DNA of 64,000 bases, taken from contig SAXG01000014.1 in assembly GCA_012932865.1 (NCBI GenBank), forward strand, positions 952,740 through 1,016,739, given 5' to 3'. The translations under genes and the position numbers were made by a program. Of this stretch, positions 1-11,710 are shown in pieces; the stretch's first letter is position 1, and each line of letters opens with the position of its first letter. The notes under the pieces are model-generated. The model saw nothing but the letters and a program-made list of their open reading frames with translations, was not told the origin of the DNA and ran no database searches. The DNA is from Amylostereum areolatum (taxonomy: Eukaryota > Basidiomycota > Agaricomycetes > Russulales > Stereaceae).

Positions 1-390
1 GCCGTACGATCCACACGTGATCCCCCGCGTTCGCCACGCCGGAGTAGGGCGTCGCTAGCTGGGCCGTCCACTCGGCGATGATGGCCTTGAGGGATGTCGA
101 GCGCCACAGGTCGAGTATGAGCGCGCGCTCGCCCTTGCGCACCTGGTCACGGGATGGTCGCCCGCAGCTGCGCCTCGCTCATTGCGCCCATGACGAACTG
201 GGACAGGTCGTCCTTCACCGCGTCTGCGAGCTAGAGGATGTTGCACACAGTGTTGACGATGAGCTTGGCGAGGTCTGGGAGGGCGCTGGACGGAGGCGGG
301 TCGGCGAGACGCGCGAGGAGGGCGTTGATGTAGGCGTTGCGCAGGGGGGCACAGCGTTTGCGGAGGGCTGAGAGGATTTTGCGGAAGTGG
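1..390 (-). pseudogene. Tcp11-like protein fragment, broken
   Basis: Read on the minus strand from about 390 down to the window edge, the translation matches what I recall of fungal Tcp11/Sok1-type regulatory proteins: a stretch with RCAPLRNAYINALLARLADP, then KDDLSQFVMGAMSEAQLR, then a segment with RALILDLWRS. Two lesions break it. There is a TAG stop inside the conserved block (between NIL and LADAVKDD, near 232-234). A one-base frame change follows shortly after SEAQLRATIP, near 160. Upstream the homology is lost in a GC-rich tandem repeat. I read it as a decayed copy or a truncated gene running off the left edge. The family name rests on memory of conserved blocks and needs a profile search; that the frame is broken is directly visible. 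Confidence 0.5.
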
Positions 391-400
391 ATGAGGGCGG

Positions 401-480
401 ACGAGGGCGGCGGACGAGGGCGGCGGACGAGGGCGGCGGACGAGGGCGGCGGACGAGGGCGGCGGACGAGGGTGGACGAG
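401..480. repeat. 13-bp GC-rich tandem repeat
   Basis: About five head-to-tail copies of the 13-bp unit ACGAGGGCGGCGG, grading into looser GACGAGGG-type repeats up to about 660. All six frames stay open here only because of the composition. The repeat interrupts the Tcp11-like fragment. Confidence 0.85.
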
Positions 481-699
481 GATGGAAGCGGGCGGGCGGC
501 GGATGAGGGTGGAAGCAGGCAGCGGACGAGGGCGGAAGCAGGCAGCAGACAAGGGTGGAAACCAAGGGCGGCGGGGAGCGAACGTAGCGGCGGGAGATGA
601 GGGCGGAGGACGAGGGCAGGGGACGAGGGTGGGGAAGGGAAAGGACGGGGGTGGATGGAGGACGACAGAAAGTTGGTACGTGGCCATGTATCCTTGCAC

Positions 700-860
700 A
701 GCTGAACCACGGTTCGGGCCGGTTCTGTCGGTTCTTCCCCGGCCCGAACCCGAACCTGAACCGACGGCCGAAAGCCAGAACCAGAACCGGAACCGGACCG
801 AACTGTCGGTTCGGTTCTGTCGGTTCGGGTTCGGACCGCGGTTCTGAACCGAACTTTGGC
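700..860. repeat. GGTTCGG/CCGAACC inverted low-complexity block
   Basis: The stretch is built of GGTTC and GAACC motifs on both strands (GGTTCGGGCCGGTTCTG early, CCCGAACCCGAACCTGAACC in the middle, GGTTCGGGTTCGG late), so it can fold back on itself. It may be a hairpin-type repeat or mobile-element remnant. Confidence 0.5.
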
Positions 861-2868
861 AACACTAGGACAGAGTGTACGCCTGACCATGTCAGATGGT
901 TGAGGATAGGGATGATTGCATGGGATTGACTGACATATGTACATTGGGGGGTCATGAAGGAATGGCCGATGACCTTCGCGATCATCTCGTCCAGGCTCAT
1001 GCGTTCGCCGTTCGCACGGAGTCGACTAGGTTCAACGTTCATCGGATTCTTCCGTAACTGCCGCGCATCGTGGAGGAGCGAAGTTGAGTAATCGAATTTC
1101 GATGCTCGGAAGATGGCAGAGGGTTTCGGAGGAAGGAAGACGACAAGGTTTTCTTCTGGCACATATGTCGGCGTGTGCAGTGAATTCAAAGAGGTTCAGA
1201 ACAAACATATCTCTGTGGTGACTGTGACGGCATTACTCGTCACCGAGCGTCACTTCTCCTGCCAGTAGGTGTGACATCAGACAGACGACCTCCTTCAACT
1301 CATGATGCATGAACCACCCCGACAATGGCAAGCCCAACCTTTACGATATCCTCCGGGACTCATCTCTGACGCCTATGACTCGCACGCGGAGGTTATGTGG
1401 CCATCCAAGACCTCTCGATTCCTTTGGAGTCCCTCCAAGTCGTTCGCATGTCTGGAAGCCGTCTTGTTCAGGTCAAACAGGTATCAGAGCATCCCACAGA
1501 CTCTTCCGCGCGATACCCATGACACCCTCTACTATGATATCCATACATCATCGGTCATCGGCTTTCCAGCAAGCGCACGCACGTCGCACGTGGATCTGGA
1601 TCCCCTGCATGTACCATCCACAGCGGACTCCCGCTATGGCGCACGTACTTAGCGGGTCGGACGAGCACCGGCGCGTCGTGTACTTATCAACCCTACCGTC
1701 CTGATGTCACTCCGAACATCGACGTGCGGTATGCCTCGCGTTCCGGCCGGCGGTACGCTCATGCAAACCGCGATGAGCGGGACGCCGATGTCGTCGTCAT
1801 ACGCGCTGTCACTTAAGGCTCCTCTTCTCACCGTTTAAAGTGATGACGAAACGCACGAACGGTCGGGGTTGACTTCTTGGACGGGTGGTTAACGTAGGCC
1901 GCGTCATGTCCTGTTCTTTCTGCAAGGGCTCACCGGACCTCCCCCCTTCATAGCGGAATAATATGAAGTGGTCGTACTGTCCGCACGCAAATTAATGGAA
2001 CTATCGTTCTCAATGTAACTTCGGACCGAGTAAGATATCTCGATTACTCTTCTGGGTGTTACCGCAGCCTTATGCATGAGGGGGACGATGCGGCATCCCA
2101 TCCCTCGATCCGAAAAGATACCCAACACGAACTGACAGACGCCCTCAACAGCCCTCAACTCACAGCGCGGCGACAACCTTGAGGCTCTTCTACCTCCTTA
2201 CAACCAACCGCACCCCTATGGCGAGGCGGATAACTACCTTATGCGTTTAGGATCTTACGTCGGAGATCTGCAACGGTATACCGAGTCCTCTGTTGCATTA
2301 GAACACAGAATGAATCGAGCATGGCCGAATTTTGAGACGCCGGGGTCTTCTGTTAGCTAAGTTTCCCAATGCCGGGGCACGTTCTTGATTATTGACCGTA
2401 TTCTAGGTTGCCGGACCTCGCAGTGGTGTTATTCTGCCGGTGCAGCCTCTTGCAGCCTGTAGATCCGTTTACAGCAGCGCGCGCCACAGCTGTCGTACGG
2501 CAGAATCATATGCGCCCGCCGCGTGAAGAACTGCAACTTCCACTTTCAGCCTTACAACTCACGGGCAAAAGCGCCAACGATACAGAACTTCAAATACACT
2601 TTGATTTCACGTATTCTGCCTGCCATTCATACACAAGTCCACTCTCACAGACATGTTACACCTCCCACGTGTCCTTCATATCCGCCCTCTACGTTCTACG
2701 CCTTGGGCCAGTTATCAAAGCCAAGGTCGACACCTGAAAGATAACCCGATCAGCTGCATGTCCATATCGTCGAGCTGACCAAATAACGTACCCCACAGCG
2801 GCGTGATAAGCCTAGTGCGCCAGAGGGTGGAATCACGCGCGGCTCGTTAGAATGACCGAATAGTGTAT
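861..2868. other. No supported gene; short coding-like remnant at 950-1190
   Basis: On the minus strand 1189-950 there is a short open stretch of protein-like composition (contains NLVVFLPPKPSAIFRASKFD) with no recognisable domain and no intact continuation. The rest, 1200-2868, has only short random-looking frames. I see no promoter or RNA gene. Confidence 0.4.
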
Positions 2869-4058
2869 TTAGACATGAATGGGGACGAACCTCTTCTGCT
2901 TCCCGGCCGCGGCAACACCGTCCAGCGTCTTGATGTCCTCTTCCGTCAAGCCCTTGTATGCGACGAACGGTCCCCGGATGTTCGAATACATCCGCTCGCG
3001 ATTGAGGGACCTTGTGATCACGCACAACTCCTTGGAGACTGCGACCATACGCCACACTGAATATATGACGATCAAACACAGATCGAAGTCCGTTCTCACC
3101 GAGCCAACCGAGGAGTACATCTGCAGGAGAGAACCCGTGCTTCTTCGCGATCGCGGCCACAGTCTCGTCCTGAATGAGCGGGGAGTTCGTCGAACCGAGT
3201 GGCGAGTAAGCCTGCGCGAGGATCTTTTTTGACTTGAGGTAAGCGACGAGGGCGTGGTCCGGGTTGTAGACGTGCAGCTCGAGTTGATTCGTAGCGGGGG
3301 TGATCTCGCAGGAGGGAAGGAACTCTTCGAGCTTCTTCTGCGACATGTTGGAGACGCCAATTGCCTTGACTTTGCCTGGAGTGTCCGTGTCAGACTAGTA
3401 TCTGATCGATAAAAGGGAGGCGGACGTACCTTTCTTCACCACGGCCTCAAGCTGCTTCCAGGTGTCGCGAATGTCCCAAGACTCGTCGATGTCACGGGTG
3501 CCGTCTGGGCGAGTGGGGATGAGCGGTGCATTGCCATTCGGGTTCAGCGGAATTGGCCAGTGCATGAGGTATACTGAACGAAGAGAAACGCATGCAAATA
3601 TTCAGTTATGGTCACGATATGAGCGTAATGATGCCACTCACGGTCGAGGTAGTCGACACCAAGAGCAGTCAGCGTCTCGTCAAGACCTTGCTCCACCCGA
3701 CTGTGCCACGTTCCCCACAGCTTGCTCGTTATCTGGACAAGATCGTCAGCTTCCCCTCGATCGAATAAGACCTAGGCGCACGCACGAAGATATCCTCGCG
3801 CGACACACCCGACGCGCGGATGCCCTCGCCCACGGCCTTCTCGTTGCCGTATCCCCACGCACAGTCAATGTGACGGTATCCAGCCTCTTTCAACGCATAT
3901 TCCACGGCCTTCGACACGTCCTCTGGCTTAGACTGCCATGTTCCTGCGCAAGCGATAGTAAGATCCACCATCGTTATCCAAGAAACTCCGGGTGTGCGCG
4001 TACCGTAGCCAATGGTGGGAATCTCCGCGCCGGTGTTGAGTCTGAGAGTACTTGTCAT
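2869..4058 (-). CDS. Aldo-keto reductase
   Basis: NAD(P)H-dependent oxidoreductase of the aldo-keto reductase superfamily, expected to reduce aldehydes and ketones in the cytosol. Six exons join to 297 residues, the usual family length: 4058-4004, 3943-3786, 3732-3642, 3573-3430, 3375-3100 and 3038-2869. The start is [19 protein letters not shown]. The catalytic tetrad is visible in order: Asp in HIDCA, Tyr in WGYGNE, Lys in TSKLWGTW and His in YLMHWP. Later blocks [13 protein letters not shown] and [10 protein letters not shown] are also typical of the family. The frame is intact. It lies 271 bp downstream of P450 copy 1 and on the same strand as both P450s, so a shared metabolic role is possible but inferred. 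The substrate cannot be read from the sequence. Confidence 0.92.
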
Positions 4059-4329
4059 TTAGATGGTGGGGAGGCGGTACAAAAAGGGATTACCGACGTT
4101 GACGACGACGATGGCTTTTATTCCATGGACGGTGGAGTCGCCTGAGCAGGCGCGGATCGAAGGAAGAGCCGGAACGGACCCCGGTCATCCGGTTGGCCCG
4201 CTTGTCCCCGAAATATGTGTTTCGCAGATTCGTCTGACTCGTACTTATACGTAGTACAGCATACGTACCCTAATTTACATAGCTACACGACCGCCGGTCG
4301 AATGTATGGAAGATGCAGCAAGAGATTAC
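4059..4329. other. Intergenic, P450 copy 1 to aldo-keto reductase
   Basis: 271 bp between the P450 stop and the reductase start. It must hold the P450 3' end and the reductase promoter, but I see no clear TATA box or other motif. Confidence 0.5.
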
Positions 4330-6414
4330 TTATCCGAGGGCAGCCACACTATCTTCAATCAGTTCCGAGCTTCCCTTCCTCGGTATGAAACGACAATGGA
4401 ACGGCATAGGTCGGCTCGCCAAGCCACTGGTGTACTTGCGTGGAGGTACGACACCATCGACGCACTGTATATCAAAGCACGTCAAGATAGTCGCGATATA
4501 TAACCAGAGGCTATGCAAGGATTCAGCTTGCCCGTATGGTTGTAGAAGGAGACAGGAAGAACACGAACCTATTTTCGGCAACGAACCGCCCTGGACATAT
4601 ACGCTTGCCCCAGCCAAACGCGATTGTGTTGGGTTCGCGCACTTTCGTGCTCTGCAAGAATCGGTCTGGGTTGAAAGACATCGGATCGTGGTATTCAGAG
4701 GCGTTGTGTGACTAATTTAGCACACATCAGAATAGCGACCTCTATGCAGTGACTGTGGCTGCTCACCATGGCCCATTGGTTGGCTAACATGGTCGTTCCG
4801 GCGGGAATCAAATACCCATCATATGTCTGCATTGGTTGAAAATAATCAGCTTTGTTCCATAACGGGCGAAGGAACTTGTCGGCGCACGTCGTCCTCTCTC
4901 AAAACGTGTGGAACACCAAGCGGTATAACAGCCTCCCAGCGAAGCGACTCCTTCATGGTCGCAGTAATGTATGGCAAGTTCGCCCGATCCTCGAAGGTGG
5001 GAAGACGACTCCCACCTGTCACACGGTTCAGCTCCTCTTGGGCCTTCTTCTGCACCTCGGGTGCGTGAAGCATGGCGAGAACGAATGTCAGTATAGACGA
5101 CGTTATCGTATCTGTGGCGGCTGCACAACATACATGTGAGCAAGCTAGTCAACCTGGCATCACGTTAAGTTCTACACACTTGCATAAAGGATGGCACAGT
5201 CTTCCTTCACATTCTTCGTGTCTGCTCCACGCGCAATCTTCTCCATGAAAAATGCGAAGACACTTGGCTTGGCGGTACCGTTTTCATACTGCTCTGTGGC
5301 CCATGCCCACGCATCGTTCTTCAGCCTCTGAGCGAGATCGAAGCCTTCACGCGCCACGCGCTTGAAATCCGTGCCAGGGAACCACTCGGGAACATATTTG
5401 AGGATCGGAAGAACATCGACGAGGTATGCTCCCGGACGGGCAGCAGTGGCCATTGCCAACTGTGCTTCTTGAGCGACCTGCATGAATGGGTCATCCTCTA
5501 TGGGCCGATATCCGAACGCTGATATTTATACAGAAGTTAGATCTAAGGAAGTCCATGAATTCACCGTCGCTCACTTGTCTGCAGGACCATAGAACCAACC
5601 GCGCTTCAATGTCCTTGCGTTATAATACTGCGGTAGATAGAGCCATCGCAAGGAACTCACTTCTTGATGTGGCTATCAAACGCTTCGGGAGCTTTGAGAA
5701 GCTTCTTCATGAAAAGAATAGTTTCATGCTAGGGATTATGCTCAGACACGACACAGAGCCGGGGTGAATGACGCATGCGTACCGCCTGAATGGGATTGTA
5801 CGCTTCTGAACTTTTGTGGCTGAATGCTTGGACAATATTATGGCGATGTTCGCGGTACGACGGTTCCGATAAGCTCTTGAATCCCATGTTGAAGTCCCAG
5901 CCCATCCTATACGGCATCCATGTGAGTACGAGGGACGCAGCTGCAGTAAGATGTTCGAAAAAGTGTACAGTTCTTTGACCATGACCATTGGCGGCCGCTC
6001 GGAATATATCTTCCCGCGAGCCGAGAGCAAGTCAGACGCCACCTTTGCGCTGTTGATGATGCATGTCTTTTGACCGAGTACATTGACCATGACCAAAGAA
6101 CCTGCGGATCAGCAGTCACCCATAAACGCTGGCATGTTGATATCCCCGGATGAAAGAATGCACCATATTGTTGTCCCCATTTTGTGAAAGTCAGCCACTC
6201 TGAGTGCGGGCATTGTCAGACCGACATCGATGTTCAACGAAGAACAAAACGCACCTTCAGAGGACGGCATATCGAACAAGTTGCCCACAATCGGGACCGA
6301 TTTTGGACCAGGCGGGTATGGAAGGCGTTCGCGTCGAGACATCCATGCCCTGATAGCCGCAAGGACAAGAACAGATGAAATGAAAATCTGCAGAACCGAA
6401 ATTTGGGATCCCAT
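4330..6414 (-). CDS. Cytochrome P450 monooxygenase, tandem copy 1
   Basis: Heme-thiolate monooxygenase, membrane-anchored in the ER, that needs a P450 reductase. The start MGSQISVLQIFISSVLVLAA is a single N-terminal membrane helix, followed by the proline hinge LPYPPGPKSVPIVGNLFDMP. Eleven exons can be joined, with introns after SSEG, QQYG, VKEL, PIQA, IKN, LQT, LYA, EDD, WAM and AEN. Landmarks: ExxR in KESLRWE, the heme loop FGWGKRICPGRF with its cysteine ligand, and a C-terminus ending AALG. The I-helix reads AAATDT or TATDT depending on the acceptor chosen near 5112-5130. That lacks the usual A-G-x-D-T glycine, and with the better acceptor it is four residues shorter than copy 2. The family resembles Agaricomycete P450s often labelled O-methylsterigmatocystin oxidoreductase-like; the substrate is unknown. 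Confidence 0.9.
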
Positions 6415-7145
6415 CGTTTGACTCCGATCCGTGGTAGAAGGGTAGCCTATCGGTGGTGGCGTGCGTTGCGGATGGGACACCGTCCTAGGGCCATATGTAT
6501 ACTCTCTCTTGAGCGCTACATGTCAATCACACGTATTATCGATGCGCGTTCCAATAGGAAGGTGGGATCAGATAGAACACCACCGATGTCATAAGAATGT
6601 GCACCTGTTGAATGTGTACTTCGTAAGGGGTAGCAATCGTCACACACAATGCAACCCAGCAGGGATGGCATCAATGCAGGTGACGTTTCCTTGTTGATAC
6701 AAAGCTGACGACTTCCGCGTCCTAGATTTCCAGCCAGAAGACGAGGATGCACCTGTTCAATTCAGTGGTAATGAGAGGTCATGCCGGTATAAACACCATC
6801 GACGGTGACCCCAAACGAAACAAGAAAGAACCCCGCAATGATCGAAATAGAAGCCGGTGACGATGGGTGGAGGACGCAATCTGGTGCGCAATTCCAGTCA
6901 TGTAAATGTGGGGTGCACCATCCCCGCCGGATCCGTCATCGGGACGGTCGCGCCACCGTCTACGTAGTGCTTACTAATTCCGCACACTTTGAGGGAGCCC
7001 AATTACCGAGATCGAGAAACGGTCGGTCGGCAGAGGATGCGTGGCCGATTTGACCATGCCCTCGCTCGCGCACAACACTGTTGCACATTCAGCCGAGGCG
7101 CAAACGTCCGAGTCATGGGGATTCATGATGACGTTCAGCTATATT
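6415..7145. other. Intergenic between the P450 copies
   Basis: 730 bp holding the promoter of P450 copy 1 and the 3' region of copy 2. Only short frames occur. No clear TATA box or repeat was seen. Confidence 0.5.
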
Positions 7146-9274
7146 CTATCCGAGGGCGGCTGCCGCGTTCTGAATCAGCTCCGAGCTTCCGTTTCTAGGC
7201 GTAAAGTGACAAGGGAACGAGTAGGCCTTGCACGACAACCCGCTCGTATACTTGCGAGGCGGGACGATGTCGTCGACGCGCTCAATATCGAAGCACGCTA
7301 ATATAGTGGCGACACACAGCCAGAGACTGGAGATGTGGACGGTCCTTCAGTGTCTGTTTTCGAATAAGAAAAGGGTCAGATTCATACCTGTTTTCAGCGA
7401 GAAACCGCCCTGGACATATTCGTCGTCCCCAGCCGAAGGCGATCGTGTTGGGATCACGGACTTTCTCGCCTTGCAGGAACCGTTCTGGCTTGAACGACAT
7501 CGGATCCGGATAGATGAACTCATCGTCCGACTAACGCAACAGCCATGGAATCCGCCCTCTCAGACCGCCGTGGATAGGCTTCGAAGAAAGAAGGCTGCTC
7601 ACCATAGCCCACTGGTTAGCTAAGACAGTCGTTCCGGCAGGGATGAAATAGCCGGCGTATATCTGTAAGGTTATTTGGTTAGATATTCTCGGGGTAAAAG
7701 AGCCTGTAAACTCACGTCGTCGTCCTTCAGGGCGTGCGGGACGCCAAGCGGTGTGACTGATTCCCAACGAAGCGACTCCTTTGCTATTGCAGTAATATAC
7801 GGCAAGTCTGCACGGTCTTCAAAAGTGGGAAGACGACGTTTTTCTGTGACGCGGTCTAGTTCCGCTTGCGCCCGTACCTTCACTTCGGGTACATGCAATA
7901 TGGCGAGTATAAACGTCAGAATGGATGCTGAAATCGTGTCCGCGCCCGCTGGCAACACAATGGCTGAGCGAAGTGCTCTCTGGTACGGTCATGAAAAAAC
8001 ATGACATACTGGCGTAAAGGACGGCACAATCGGCTTTGAAGCCCTTAGCGTCTGCTCCGTGCGCGATCTTGTCCACGAAGAATGTGAACACGCTCTCCTT
8101 CGCCGTGCCTTTTTCATACTGATCCATTGCCCATCCCCATGCGTTGTTCTGCAGCTCCTGCGCAAGTTTGTATCCTTCACGCGCCACGCGCTTGAAATGG
8201 GCGCCGGGGAACCACTCGGGCACGTATTTGAGGATAGGGAGGTCATTGACCAGATATGCACCCGGACGTCCAGCCGTCACCATGGCCAGCTGCGCTTCTT
8301 CCGCGACTCGCACGAACGGGTCGTTCTCTGTGGGCTGATACCCGAATGCTGGACGTGGGTTTTACAGAGCGAAAGTCAGAACATCACACGCGTCGTGCAA
8401 ATCATAGGAACTTGCCCATTTGCATGATAACCGAGTCAATCGACCTTTTATGCACCGACGTCACTCCGATACGTAACCAGATCTGGAGAAGAGGGAAAGA
8501 GCTGACCTTTTGATGTGATCCTCGAACTTCACAGGACTCTCGAGCAATCGCTTCAAGAGAAGAATGGTCTCGTGCTACAAGTCCACAGGCTGTTAATGTG
8601 CGACGCAAAATCAAGTAAACATGGAGATAATCACCGTTTGAATGGGCATGTATGAATCCGATTTCTTTGGGCTGAGGGCTTGGACAAAGTTTTGGCGGTG
8701 TTCGAGATATGCAGGATTGGATAGGCTCAGCAAACCCCGGTTGAATTCCCATCCCATGCTGGACGATGCTTCTGTTCAGATTCGACTTTGCAGGATGATC
8801 TCGAAATGTACGTACAGTTCTTTTACCATCACCATATCCGGTCGCTCAGAATATATCTTTGAGCGGGGTCCAGCAAGAAGCTCCGATGCAACTTCGACGC
8901 TGTTGATGATGCACGTTTTCTTGCCAAGTATGTCGACCATGACCAGAGGACCTGCTCGTCAACACTCCTGATGATACCATACTCATCCAAATCGACGAAA
9001 AAGATCGCGTACCATATTTCTTTCCCCATGCCGTCAAGGTGAGCCACTCTGTATACATATGTGGACGTGATGAGAGATAAATCGTCGAGGAAGTGGTATT
9101 GGACGCACCTTCCGACGACGGCATGTCAAATATGTTGCCCAGGAATGGTATCGGCTTTGGGCCTGGAGGATATGGGAGCTGTTTTCTTCCGTAACGAAGA
9201 GCGACCCATACCCCGGTCGCGAGAAGAGTTAGAGTGTAAGAGAAAAGCTGAATATCCGAGACCTGGGATCCCAT
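7146..9274 (-). CDS. Cytochrome P450 monooxygenase, tandem copy 2
   Basis: Paralogue of the neighbouring P450 with the same eleven-exon layout. It starts MGSQVSDIQLFSYTLTLLAT (membrane anchor), then LPYPPGPKPIPFLGNIFDMP. Landmarks: I-helix PAGADTISAS, ExxR in KESLRWE, the PERF-like FKPERF segment, and the heme loop FGWGRRICPGRF. The C-terminus ends NAAAALG. One intron, 8415-8349, starts with GC (GCAAGT) rather than GT; the matching intron of copy 1 keeps GT. The frame is intact through all joins, so this is expected to be a functional enzyme. The tandem arrangement, matching intron positions and shared N- and C-termini show a local gene duplication. The substrate is unknown. Confidence 0.92.
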
Positions 9275-9773
9275 GCTGATGATTTCCAGAGTAGAAAGAT
9301 TGTGATCGGTGAGTGGGGGGAAGGCGACAGCACCCAAGCACTCATATACACCCCACTGCCCGCAATTCACCGGGGATGACTTTGGTAAAATGCGGCATCA
9401 CTTGCCCCAGGGCGTGTCATAAAAGCACAAACTGCCGCTACAGAATTGACAAGGGCCGGTCAGCGTCTCTGTAGGTGGTAACAAGCGGAATCCCCAATAA
9501 GGGTGTACTATCCGCTCGGATAGAAATACACAAGACGCGCCTCTTCCGTCGTCCCGAGTATATCAGAATGAAGGCGGCAGTGATTGTATTGGTGGAAGTA
9601 CTTGGCACACTGCAAAGTTGAAACTTAAGACGCTGGAAAGAGCTTCGATTCAGCAAATATTTGAGAATATAGGCCCTACAAAGCAAAACAAAGAAGAAAC
9701 CTATAAAAACGTAACCTCTTCCGCTCCACCGCGTGGCCATGCAACCAGGGTTCCATCGTTGATCCGAGGTCCC
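9275..9773. other. Intergenic, P450 copy 2 promoter side
   Basis: About 500 bp upstream of P450 copy 2 (minus strand) and downstream of the CVNH gene. No gene or repeat seen. The proximal part must carry the P450 promoter. Confidence 0.5.
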
Positions 9774-11710
9774 CTATGAGTAGGATGAGTAGGAAGAATG
9801 CGCCTGACCCCCTTCGCGAATCGCCCCTCCGAAGACGAGCGAAGTCGTCTGCTTCTCGGCCATCTGCTGTTGTGTCACATTCACAGGCGGAGAAGGGGTT
9901 ATCGTAGAGTTCGACGGCGTGGAAAGCCCGTCGTGCCGTGCGCGCCAGGAGGTAAATGCGGGCGAGGAGGTGGACGAGCTGCTGTCACTGCGCGAGGTCG
10001 AGCGTGAATCTGGCTTTGCCTTCGAGCTTGAAGTCGATTTTTCGGACGAGTTCCGTTCCAAGCCTACACTCCCGGGCGCGTATGGCGGTGGAGGGGAGAT
10101 CTTGGATGATGATGTAGGCGTAGGCGAGGGAACAACGACAGGAGGCGGGATGGAGGTCGTCTGTGTCGCAGGTCGACTCTGCAAAGATGACACGAAGTTT
10201 TATGAGCGCCTTTGCTTGGGACAGGTCGAATCGGCGCGAAACTCACCTTAGCAGCGCCAGAGCCCAACAGCATTCTAACCTTCTTCATAGATGCTTTCCA
10301 TTCGTGGCGGATGTCGCCTCTCACCAGGGACTCCGCAACTCTGTTGTCGGATCCGATTGGGATCATCTCGAACGAAATCGAAACGAGGAAATACACACTT
10401 CATCATAAACAGATACGTCTTCAAGCCGGCCAACGATGACGTAGATATCGATAGCCGCTGCGCCAACGCCGCCGCGACTTTCCCACATGCAATCTCGAAC
10501 TCTTCATGAGAGAGCGACGAGACGGTGTTGGCGATGGCCGCCGCCGCGCCCGCGGAAAGTAGAGTCTTGAAGGTGGAGTAGAGGTAGCGCCCGATGACAG
10601 CCTGCTCGAACTGGAGTCTGAGCTCTGGATCGTCGACTGGTGTGTCAGAGAGGATGGAAATGTGGTGCGTGAGACCGGCGCAAATGGATACGGCCACGGG
10701 CCCTCCGGAGCTAGCGCTAAGGATGAAGCTAACCGCGACCGCCGGGGAGCTCGCACAATACTCGAGTATACGGCGCGCGTCTTCCTATAGACACCCGCAT
10801 GTAAGGAACATGATTATAACGGAGCCCAAAAAGAGCACGAACCTCGTCTCTTTTAGCGTACACATCTTCGATAGCATAATCGACGCAAGGCACGAGCTCG
10901 AAGAATCTCGTCAAGGAATGCTCTTCGTCCGTCCAGACATCGCTGGGTGGTAAAAACGAGTCAGTTTTCAGAGAGCGGGGTCACTGCTTGGAACAAACCC
11001 ACTCGTCTATGAAGACCAACTTTCCCAGCCCGCCCTGGTTCGCAATACGTAGGGAAAGATCGGTCTCTGCCTCTTTCCACTCCGCCGCACGAGTTCTTAA
11101 CTCGCCGCTCAGAAGCAAACCGTCGTCCGTCACACGCAACGCCAGCTTCCGCGACGTGCGCAGGAAATTCGTCGCGCCGGCGAAGAACTCGCCGTCGTCG
11201 TTCGAATAACACTCGTTGAGATCGATCGAGGAGGAATGCATCTTGCCATCTATACCGAGGCAGAGGGCCTCAAGCATGGAACCGTTGAGGGCGAATCCAG
11301 AGCATGACGAGAGAAGGTGCTCGCTCCTGCGCATGGGATCAGCACATCAATATAATCACAACATCGGGAAACACAGTGCGCTTGTTCCATGCCGCCAGCG
11401 TCACTCACGGTTTTTTGAATCGCAGGGCGCCATCGACGTTGTCGACACAGAGCGTGAGGTCGAGTAAGGCCTCGTCGTACTCGCCGTCGATCCTGCGTAA
11501 AGATGCACGGAGAGTGTGACCGTCCAGGGATACGGATCCTGCTGTGTGGAAGTAGTTGGTGCCGTACAGCTTGAAAGACCCGTTTTTGTTACTGAGGTAT
11601 TGGTTGAGATCAAGGTACGAGATTTTCCATTTTCCGTCGCGAGTGCGGCACTCTGCGGACAGGATGGTATCGTGAAGGGCAATAGACCTGGAAGTCAGTG
11701 TGAAAGCCAT
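9774..11710 (-). CDS. Tandem CVNH (cyanovirin-N-like) lectin with extra C-terminal domain
   Basis: Six exons join to 536 residues: 11710-11409, 11326-11003, 10942-10843, 10784-10399, 10340-10247 and 10178-9774. Residues about 1-101 and 102-209 are two full cyanovirin-N homology domains. Each has two half-repeats with the family signature: YLDLNQYLSNKNG and LLDLTLCVDNVDG in the first, SSIDLNECYSNDDG and ETDLSLRIANQGG in the second. CVNH domains bind mannose-type glycans. Residues about 210-402 form a helix-rich segment I do not recognise (contains VPCVDYAIEDVYAKRDE and FKTLLSAGAAAAIANTVSS). Residues 403-536 are a Ser/Pro/Thr-rich, probably disordered tail. No signal peptide is visible, so it is likely cytosolic. 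Joining the lectin part to the rest depends on the intron with donor GTGGGT at 11002; it restores frame and has a CTGAC branch site. Otherwise these are two genes. Confidence 0.78.

Noticed and set aside
401..480. Tandem 13-bp units as a CRISPR-like array
   Set aside because: No spacers; simple head-to-tail minisatellite in a eukaryotic genome.
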